Of a stretch of 5,087 bases of DNA, positions 1 to 5,087 are shown in pieces; position 1 is the first letter of the stretch; every line of letters starts with the position of its first letter. Source of the stretch: Candidatus Bipolaricaulota bacterium (GTDB lineage: Bacteria; Bipolaricaulota; Bipolaricaulia; RBG-16-55-9); NCBI GenBank assembly GCA_015487455.1, contig WFPR01000160.1, positions 1-5,087 of the forward strand, read 5' to 3'. The notes beneath the pieces were generated by a model. The model did no database searches, was not told where the DNA came from, and was given only the letters and a program-made list of their open reading frames with translations. Position numbers and translations under genes: made by a program.

Positions 1-12
1 AATCGGCACGAA

Positions 13-1491
13 TCAGTACGCCCGCGCGAATAGCGCACGCTCCTTGGCGGGCTCCCCGCATCGCACGCATTTCGCGTTCTCGGGAAGGGGCTCCTGCTCC
101 AGGGGGATGCAGCGGTTCGTCGCCTTGGTCTCCTCTTGAATTTGAGCCTCGCACTCCGCCGAGCCGCACCAGGGCGCCAGCGCGAACCCCCGCTCGACGG
201 CCTCCTTAAACTCCCCGTAGTCCTTGGGCTCGTAGGTGTGCTTCTCGCGGAACTCGAGGGCCTGCTTGAAGAGCCCCTCTTGGACGTCGTCGAGCAGTTG
301 GGTCACCGCCTCGACCAGACGGGCCTGAGGCACGGCCCGCTTGCCCTCCTTGCCCCCGATGTCGCGGCGGGCGAGCACGATCTGCTCCTGTTCCACATCG
401 CGGGGGCCGATCTCGACGCGCACCGGCACGCCCCGCAGTTCCCACTCGTGGAACTTCCAGCCGGGGGTGTACTCCTCGCGGTCGTCCAAATGGGCGCGAA
501 CCCCCGCGCCCTCGAGCTTGGTGAGGGTCGCGCGGGCGACCTCGAGCACTTGGGAGCGCTCCTCGTCGCTCTTGTAGATGGGGACGATCACGGCCTGGAT
601 GGGCGCCAGCCGGGGAGGGAGCCGAAGGCCCTTGTCATCGCCGTGGACCATCACGATCGCGCCGATGAAGCGCGTGCTCAAGCCCCAGCTCGTCGTCCAG
701 CAGTACTTCAGCCGGTTGTCCCGGTCTAAAAACTGAATCTCAAAGGCTTTGGCGAAGTTCTGGCCGAGGAAGTGGGAGGTGGCTGCCTGGAGCGCCCACT
801 TGTTCCCCATCATCGCCTCGATCGTCAGGCTGTAGACGGCCCCCGCGAACTTCTCGCGCTCGCTCTTGCGCCCCTTGATCACGGGGACGGCGGCCTCCCT
901 CTCGGCGAAGTCGGCGTAGACGTCGAGCATCCGGTGGGTCTCCGCCTCGGCCTCCTCGCGGGTCGCGTGGGCCGTGTGCCCCTCCTGCCATAAGAACTCC
1001 GTCGTTCTCAAGAAGAGCCGGGTGCGCATCTCCCAGCGGACCACGTTGCACCATTGGTTGATGAGCACGGGGAGGTCTCGATAGGAGCGGATCCACTTGG
1101 CGTACATGTAGCCGATGATCGCCTCGGAGGTGGGCCGCACGACCAGGGGCTCCTCGAGCTTCTGCCCCCCGCCGTGGGTGACCACGGCCAGCTGGGGCGA
1201 GAACCCCTCGACGTGCTCGGCCTCCTTCTGGATGAAGCTGTACGGGATGAACAGCGGGAAGTAGGCGTTTTGGTGCCCCGTCTCCTTGAAGCGCTTGTCG
1301 AGCGCCTTCTGGATGTTCTCCCAGATCGCGTAGCCGTAGGGCATGATCACCATGCAGCCGCGGACGGGGGAGTAGTCGGCCAGCTCGGCCCGCTGGACCA
1401 CGTCGACGTACCACTGCGAGTAATCTTCACTGCGGGGCGTGATCGCCCGTTCCCGCTCTCGTTCTTTTTCTAGCTCCATCGCCTCGGCCAT
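13..1491 (-). CDS. proS: Prolyl-tRNA synthetase, archaeal/eukaryal-like (type 3) form
   Basis: Class II aminoacyl-tRNA synthetase that charges tRNA-Pro with proline in the cytoplasm, using ATP. The 492-residue length and layout fit the short form without the bacterial editing insertion between motifs 2 and 3. Visible landmarks: ITPRSEDYSQWY near residues 17-28, motif 1 region about 43-83 (PYGYAIWENIQ), the RPTSE loop at 119-123, motif 2 with VRWEMRTR at 151-158 and FLWQEGHTAH at 166-175, motif 3 region GLSTRFIGA at 270-278 followed by HGDDKG at 283-288, an anticodon-binding domain at about 297-405, and a C-terminal domain with Cys 442, 447, 461, 475 and 478 (probable zinc site) ending in the family-typical aromatic Tyr. 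The first ATG is preferred because a GAGGTG site lies 8 nt upstream; the second ATG (codon 5) has no spaced site. The first 16 residues are a charged Glu/Arg-rich extension. The gene appears to have its own promoter. Only 12 bases follow the stop, too few to judge a terminator. Identification is very secure. Confidence 0.97.
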   Translation of the reverse strand: MAEAMELEKERERERAITPRSEDYSQWYVDVVQRAELADYSPVRGCMVIMPYGYAIWENIQKALDKRFKETGHQNAYFPLFIPYSFIQKEAEHVEGFSPQLAVVTHGGGQKLEEPLVVRPTSEAIIGYMYAKWIRSYRDLPVLINQWCNVVRWEMRTRLFLRTTEFLWQEGHTAHATREEAEAETHRMLDVYADFAEREAAVPVIKGRKSEREKFAGAVYSLTIEAMMGNKWALQAATSHFLGQNFAKAFEIQFLDRDNRLKYCWTTSWGLSTRFIGAIVMVHGDDKGLRLPPRLAPIQAVIVPIYKSDEERSQVLEVARATLTKLEGAGVRAHLDDREEYTPGWKFHEWELRGVPVRVEIGPRDVEQEQIVLARRDIGGKEGKRAVPQARLVEAVTQLLDDVQEGLFKQALEFREKHTYEPKDYGEFKEAVERGFALAPWCGSAECEAQIQEETKATNRCIPLEQEPLPENAKCVRCGEPAKERALFARAY

Positions 1492-1499
1492 CGGACGCG

Positions 1500-1522
1500 C
1501 ACCTCGCTTCGCTTACAGCGAG
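1500..1522 (-). promoter_or_regulatory. proS ribosome binding site overlapped by a leader hairpin
   Basis: On the minus strand the Shine-Dalgarno GAGGTG occupies 1500-1505 and is separated by 8 nt from the proS ATG at 1491. A perfect 6-bp inverted repeat, CTCGCT (1517-1522) and AGCGAG (1503-1508), with an 8-nt loop, would pair the first three bases of that site. A competing smaller stem (CGCT, loop GTA, AGCG) is also possible. The ribosome binding site decides the start codon with good confidence. Any role of the hairpin in limiting translation is inference. Confidence 0.55.
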
Positions 1523-1840
1523 CACGGGCTTGAAGTATAGCACGCTTGGACCAATTCTCGCAATCTCAGGGCGTTCCGGACGGCGTAGCCGTGGACGTCG
1601 TTGTTGAAGAAGGCCCAGACGGCCAAGCCCTCCCGGAGCTGCGCCGCGATCTTCTCGGCGAATTGAGCGAGCATCCCGTCGCTGAAAGAAGCCTTCGGCG
1701 ATTTCGGGGTCGAAGCGCAGGCCCGGCGGGAGCTGCACCAGCACGGGCCCGAGCTTGCCCGCCTCCGCCAAGGGGCGAAAGCGCTCGAAGAACGCGTCCA
1801 AGGGCTCCTCGACGTCCTGGAGGCGCTTTGGGCTTTTAAA
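1513..1840 (-). pseudogene. DUF72 (YecE-like) gene remnant, internally deleted and frameshifted
   Basis: Two adjoining segments in different frames both read as DUF72 protein. The first (about 1840 down to 1685) encodes KRLQDVEEPLDAFFERF, then GKLGPVLVQLPPGLRF and FDPEIAEGFF, matching the middle of DUF72 proteins. The second (1686 down to the TAA at 1513) encodes SDGMLAQFAEKIA, then AFFNNDVHGYAVRNALRLRE, the signature C-terminus of the family. DUF72 proteins are usually about 240-300 residues. Here the N-terminal third or so is absent, and about 80 residues between the two segments are missing, including the region that normally carries the FEFRH-type motif. The segments meet near 1684-1688 out of frame, and no start codon or ribosome binding site serves the first one. 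The 5' end abuts or overlaps the purL stop. A functional product is very unlikely. The family's biochemical role is not firmly established. The alternative explanation is an assembly or cloning deletion rather than genuine decay. Confidence 0.85.
1534..1563 (-). promoter_or_regulatory. Probable sigma70-type promoter of proS
   Basis: Read on the minus strand, TATACT (1534-1539) matches the -10 consensus in five of six bases and is preceded by TGC, making an extended -10. TTGCGA (1558-1563) matches the -35 consensus in four of six bases, with an 18-nt spacer. Transcription would start near 1527, giving a leader of about 35 nt before the proS ATG. The promoter lies within the last 17 codons of the DUF72 remnant. 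That the site is used is inference; the matches themselves are directly visible and stand out in GC-rich DNA. Confidence 0.6.
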
Positions 1841-4826
1841 TGCCCGCCAACGGCCGCCGCCAGCTCGCCTTCAGCGCCTCCACGTCCTCGCGGATGATCT
1901 CGCGGCCCCGGAGCCCCGTGACGCGCAGTCGGGGCGCCTCGACGACGCGCCCGATCGGCGCGGCCGCTGTGCCCGCGAACAGCGCTTCGAAGCGCTCCTT
2001 GTGCTCGGGCCGGACCTCGACGAGCAACCGCGAAGCGCTCTCCGAGAAGAGCAGGAAGTCGTCGCGCGCGAACGCCGAGGCGCCGGGCACCCTTCTCAAG
2101 TCGACGACCAGCCCGAAGCCTCCAGCGAAGGCCATCTCGGCCAGCGCGACGCCCAGGCCGCCCTCGGAGCAATCGTGACACGCCCGCACCAGGCCCTCCT
2201 GGATCGCCCGATGCAGCCGGCGATAGCGCTCTCTCGCGGGGCTTGCGTCCACGTGGGGCACCTGATCCCCGACGAGGCCCTTCATCGCAAGGTATTCGGA
2301 GCCGCCCAGCTCCTCGCGGGTCTCGCCCAGCACGTAGAGCAGATTTCCGGGCTCCTTGAGGTCCATCGTCACGGCCTTGCCGACGTCCTCGATGATCCCC
2401 AGCGCCGAAATCAAAATCGTCGGGGGCGCGGAGATCTTGACCCTTCGGCCGTCCAGCTCGCCCACGAAGTCGTTGTACATGCTGTCCTTGCCCGAGATGA
2501 ACGGCGTCCCGAACGCGACGGCGTACTCGTACAGCGCCTTGCAGGCGCGGACGAGCTGGCCCAGGCGCTCGGGCTCGTCGGAGCTGGACCAGCAAAAATT
2601 ATCTAATAGGGCGATCTTGTCGGGGTTTGCCCCCACGGCGACGGCGTTTCGTAGCGCTTCGTCGACGGCCAGGGCGGCCATGGGGTAGGGGTCGAGGTCG
2701 CCGTAGCTGGGGTTGATCCCGTTGGCCACCACGATCCCCCGCCTCGAGCCCTTGCGCTGCATCTCCAGGGGCCAGAGGACGGCCGCGTCGCTCGGGCCGT
2801 CGTCCCTCGCGCCCGTGAAGGGCTTGACGACGGTCGCGGCCTGGACCTCGTGGTCGTAGCGCCGCACGATCGCCTCCTTGCTGCAGACGTTGAGCCGCCC
2901 GAGCAGCGCGTGCAGCGCCTCGCCCAGATCCCGAGGTTCCGGGCAGTCGGGCTCGTTGCGGCGGGGGCGGCGCCAGACGGCCCGTAAGCGCTTCCGGGGC
3001 GCGCCGTTCACCAGAAATTGAACGTCGAGATACGCGACCGTCCTCCCCTCGTACAGCGCGTGGAACCGGCCCGTGGCCGTGAAGCGCCCTAGGACGGTGG
3101 CCTCCACGTCGCGCCTCCGGGCCAGCTCCAAGAACGCCTCGAGCTTCTCAGGCGGGACGGCCAGCGTCATCCGCTCCTGAGATTCGCTCACCAGGATTTG
3201 CCACGGGTCGAGACCCGGATATTTCAGAGGTGCGCGGTCGAGGTGCAGCTCCACCCCAACGTTGCCCAGCGCCGCCAGCTCGGCGACGCTCACGCTCAGG
3301 CCCCCGGCCCCGTTGTCGTGGACGGCGCCATAAAGCCCCAAGTCCCGAGCTTCCAGAAGCATGTCGGCCATCGCCTTCTGGACGAAGGGGTTGCCGATCT
3401 GGACGGCGGAGGTGGGGCTTTGCTCCGTCAACGCCTCCGAGGAGAAGGTGGCGCCGTGGACCCCGTCGGCCCCGATCCGCCCGCCGACCATCACGATGAG
3501 GTCGCCGGGCTCGACCCGCTTCTCGTGCAGGGGCTCCGCGTTGAGATAGGCCGGCAGGATCCCGCCGGTGCCGCAGTAGACCAGGGGCTTGCCCAGGAAG
3601 CGCTCGTCGAAGCGGATCGCGCCGTTCACGGTCGGGACGCCCGACTTGTTGCCGCCGTGCTCGATCCCGCGCACCACGCCCTCCAGCACCCGCCGGGGGT
3701 GCTTTAAGCCCTTGGGCAGGGGCTTTTTGTAGTCAGGCGGCGCGAAGCAGAGGACGTCGGTGTTGAAGAGGAGCCGGGCGCCGCGGCCCACGCCCAAAAT
3801 GTCGCGGTTCACGCCCACGATGCCCGTGAGCGCCCCGCCGTAGGGGTCGAGCGCCGAGGGCGAGTTGTGCGTCTCGACCTTGAACGCGACGTGGTACTCG
3901 TCGTCGATCTTGACGATCCCGGCGTTGTCCTGAAAGACGCTGACGAGCGCCTCCCGCCAGTAGGGGCTTTCCCGGCGGATCCGCTCCGTCGCCCCTCGGA
4001 TGAACGTCTCGAACAGCCCGTCGACGCGCTCGACTTGCCCCGCCCCCTCGTCGCGGTACTCGATAAGGGCCTTAAAGATCTTGTGCTTGCAGTGCTCGCT
4101 CCAGTTCTGCGCCAGGGCCTCCAGCTCGCAGTCCGTGGGATCGGGCGGGAGGCCCACGGCCACGCGCTCCTCACGATGGGCGCGAAGGTGCTCCCGGATC
4201 GCCCTCAGCTCGTCCACGCTCAGGGCCAGCAGGCGCTCGCGGCTCAGCGCCTCCAGCTCCTCGTCGGGTCGATCCAAGGGGATGACCTCCACGGTGGGCT
4301 CGTGCTTGAGCTCCACCTTGGGCACGACGACGGGGAAGCGCCCCTCCCAACGGGAGCGCTCGTGGATCGAGAAGCGCTCGATCAGCTCGTTGGCCAAAAG
4401 ATCCGTCGCGATGTGACGGACATCCCGTTCGGTGAGGTTGCCCGCGATGAGGTACTGCCGCGAGCTGTAGACGGGGACGTCCTTGCCCAGCAGATCGCGG
4501 ATGGCGGCGCGGGCCGTCTCGCCCACGGCGTCCGTCACGCCCGGCTTGTAGCCCACCTCGACGAGCCAAGCCCACTCGAAGCGCTTGGCCAGGGGCTCTT
4601 CAGGGTCGACGGAGTAGAGCTGCACGACGGGATCGTGGAGCAGCTCCTCGGCGACGCGTTCCAGCTCCTCTGGGGCGAGCTCGGCGTCGAGGGTGTAGAC
4701 GTCGACGGTGCGGACGCGCTCGACGTCCAGATTGAGGCCGACGCGAACCCGCTCGCGGACGGCGCGCCCCAGGGCGTCGGCCGTCTCCAGCTCGGGACGG
4801 AAGGCGACCTCCACGCGATGCGCCAT
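1836..4826 (-). CDS. purL: Phosphoribosylformylglycinamidine synthase, synthetase subunit with fused PurS-like N-terminus
   Basis: Converts formylglycinamide ribonucleotide to FGAM using ATP and ammonia, a middle step of cytoplasmic de novo purine synthesis. The 996 residues are longer than stand-alone PurL (about 720-750) and shorter than the roughly 1,300-residue form with a fused glutaminase. Residues 1-75 and about 84-155 look like two PurS-like repeats (HDPVVQLYSV and ANELIERFSI end them). The catalytic core follows: NWSEHCKHK at 241-249 with the family's active-site His, FKVETHNSPSALDPYGG at 315-331, GNKSGVPTVNG at 392-402, GGRIGADGVHGATFSS at 448-463, HDNGAGGLS at 503-511, then the second AIRS-like half with NGINPSYGD at 702-710, DNFCW at 742-746, SGKDSMYND at 778-786 and CHDCSEGGLG at 883-892. 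It ends WRRPL near the stop, typical for the family. No glutaminase domain is present, so a separate PurQ is expected. ATG at 4826 is chosen over an in-frame GTG at 4841 because GAGGT lies 8 nt upstream of the ATG and the GTG has no such site. Confidence 0.95.
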   Translation of the reverse strand: MAHRVEVAFRPELETADALGRAVRERVRVGLNLDVERVRTVDVYTLDAELAPEELERVAEELLHDPVVQLYSVDPEEPLAKRFEWAWLVEVGYKPGVTDAVGETARAAIRDLLGKDVPVYSSRQYLIAGNLTERDVRHIATDLLANELIERFSIHERSRWEGRFPVVVPKVELKHEPTVEVIPLDRPDEELEALSRERLLALSVDELRAIREHLRAHREERVAVGLPPDPTDCELEALAQNWSEHCKHKIFKALIEYRDEGAGQVERVDGLFETFIRGATERIRRESPYWREALVSVFQDNAGIVKIDDEYHVAFKVETHNSPSALDPYGGALTGIVGVNRDILGVGRGARLLFNTDVLCFAPPDYKKPLPKGLKHPRRVLEGVVRGIEHGGNKSGVPTVNGAIRFDERFLGKPLVYCGTGGILPAYLNAEPLHEKRVEPGDLIVMVGGRIGADGVHGATFSSEALTEQSPTSAVQIGNPFVQKAMADMLLEARDLGLYGAVHDNGAGGLSVSVAELAALGNVGVELHLDRAPLKYPGLDPWQILVSESQERMTLAVPPEKLEAFLELARRRDVEATVLGRFTATGRFHALYEGRTVAYLDVQFLVNGAPRKRLRAVWRRPRRNEPDCPEPRDLGEALHALLGRLNVCSKEAIVRRYDHEVQAATVVKPFTGARDDGPSDAAVLWPLEMQRKGSRRGIVVANGINPSYGDLDPYPMAALAVDEALRNAVAVGANPDKIALLDNFCWSSSDEPERLGQLVRACKALYEYAVAFGTPFISGKDSMYNDFVGELDGRRVKISAPPTILISALGIIEDVGKAVTMDLKEPGNLLYVLGETREELGGSEYLAMKGLVGDQVPHVDASPARERYRRLHRAIQEGLVRACHDCSEGGLGVALAEMAFAGGFGLVVDLRRVPGASAFARDDFLLFSESASRLLVEVRPEHKERFEALFAGTAAAPIGRVVEAPRLRVTGLRGREIIREDVEALKASWRRPLAGI

Positions 4827-4834
4827 CGGCCTCG

Positions 4835-4839
4835 ACCTC
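4835..4839 (-). promoter_or_regulatory. purL ribosome binding site overlapping the upstream stop
   Basis: GAGGT on the minus strand shares its first two bases with the TGA stop (4838-4840) of the preceding gene and sits 8 nt from the purL ATG. It settles the purL start at 4826 and suggests that translation of the two genes is coupled. A purL-specific promoter is not evident in the 11-nt gap. Confidence 0.7.
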
Positions 4840-5087
4840 ACCGTTGACCGTAGCGCACTTCCGCCCCGCCCGCAACCGCCTTCACGAGCTCCCTCAGCGC
4901 GGGCCGCTCGAGCGTGAGGGGCTTTTCCCGAGCGAGGCGCCGTCGCAGCCCCTTGACGTCGGCCATAAAGCAGAAGGGCGCGAGCGGGTCGGCGGGGTAG
5001 CGCCTTGGGCTGACCCCGACGAGCCGAACGGCCTCGCCGTGCTCGGCGAGGAGCGCCCGCCAGCGCTCGAGGGGGGCGGTGTCCGGG
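4838..5087 (-). CDS. Unidentified protein, C-terminal fragment (partial at window edge)
   Basis: An open frame enters from the window edge (first full codon at 5086) and runs 82 codons to a TGA at 4838-4840. I do not recognise the family. It reads as real coding sequence: the third codon positions are overwhelmingly G or C as in purL and proS, the other two minus-strand frames give arginine/alanine-rich nonsense, and it abuts purL in operon style. The fragment starts with an amphipathic stretch (ERWRALLAEHGEAVRLVGV), then a segment with SPRRYPADPLAPFCFMADV, then a basic helix-like stretch (LRRRLAREK) and a short tail ending GQR. No signal peptide or membrane segment is visible. Because PurQ is expected near purL in many genomes I considered it, but the residues do not resemble the PurQ C-terminus. 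Function is unknown; co-transcription with purL is inferred. Confidence 0.65.
   Translation of the reverse strand, partial: PDTAPLERWRALLAEHGEAVRLVGVSPRRYPADPLAPFCFMADVKGLRRRLAREKPLTLERPALRELVKAVAGGAEVRYGQR
5032..5051. repeat. Perfect 8-bp inverted repeat with 4-nt loop
   Basis: CCTCGCCG (5032-5039) and CGGCGAGG (5044-5051) are exact reverse complements around the loop TGCT. It lies inside the coding part of the unidentified fragment (the LAEHGEA stretch), and no T-run follows on either strand, so it is not an intrinsic terminator. GC-rich codon use probably explains it. Confidence 0.5.

Noticed and set aside
136..729. 197-codon open frame on the plus strand opposite proS
   Set aside because: It is antisense to conserved anticodon-binding and C-terminal domains of ProRS and shows only Leu/Gly/Ala-rich shadow composition.
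1680..1720. Possible transcription terminator after purL around the GAAGGCTTC palindrome
   Set aside because: The stem is too short, there is no loop of usable size and no T-run follows; the bases are accounted for by the DUF72 remnant.
1513..2595. 360-codon open frame on the minus strand as one gene
   Set aside because: Everything above about 1686 is an out-of-frame reading of purL and of the first DUF72 segment (Arg/Ala/Gly-rich). Only its last 58 codons, counting the stop, are real DUF72-derived sequence, and these are assigned to the remnant.
1755..2606. 283-codon open frame on the plus strand
   Set aside because: It is antisense to the PurL C-terminal half and the DUF72 remnant, with low-complexity composition and no family resemblance.
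4839..4841. GTG as the purL start
   Set aside because: It adds five residues outside the PurS-like domain, lacks a spaced ribosome binding site, and would put the good GAGGT site inside the gene; the ATG at 4826 fits better.
3867..4847. 326-codon open frame on the plus strand opposite purL
   Set aside because: It lies antisense to strongly conserved PurL sequence, has no recognisable motif, and is the kind of long shadow frame expected opposite a high-GC gene.
1..5087. Novel defence, mobile or biosynthetic system
   Set aside because: The two intact genes are housekeeping enzymes, the third is a decayed DUF72 gene and the fourth is a partial unknown. No repeat arrays, transposase motifs, toxin-antitoxin pairs or integration sites are visible.

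Overview
This is a GC-rich window (about two thirds G+C by eye) in which all supported genes lie on the minus strand. In transcription order, from high to low coordinates, it holds: the C-terminal end of an unidentified protein (4838-5087, cut by the window edge), a complete PurL-type phosphoribosylformylglycinamidine (FGAM) synthase with a fused PurS-like N-terminus (1836-4826), a decayed DUF72 (YecE-like) gene remnant (about 1513-1840), and a complete prolyl-tRNA synthetase of the archaeal/eukaryal-like architecture (13-1491). The only non-coding DNA is 11 bases before purL, 21 bases before proS and 12 bases after proS.

The organism looks like a GC-rich bacterium, probably from a poorly sampled lineage. 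Shine-Dalgarno sites sit about 8 nt from the starts of purL and proS. A sigma70-like extended -10 element lies ahead of proS. The short ProRS with a cysteine-bearing C-terminal domain is the type found in archaea and in scattered bacterial phyla. The 996-residue PurL without a glutaminase domain also has a patchy distribution. None of this fixes the phylum, and an archaeon is not strictly excluded.

The unidentified gene and purL look like one operon: the purL Shine-Dalgarno site overlaps the upstream stop codon and only 11 nt separate the two reading frames. purL supplies the ATP-dependent amidation step of de novo purine synthesis. It carries no glutaminase, so a separate PurQ must be encoded elsewhere. 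proS is housekeeping and appears to have its own promoter, placed inside the 3' end of the DUF72 remnant.

The most unusual point is that remnant. It lacks its N-terminal part and about 80 central residues, and its two surviving segments are in different frames, yet each still reads as clean DUF72 sequence, which suggests recent loss (or an assembly error). I see no mobile element, CRISPR array, tRNA or rRNA, and nothing that supports a previously undescribed multi-gene system here.
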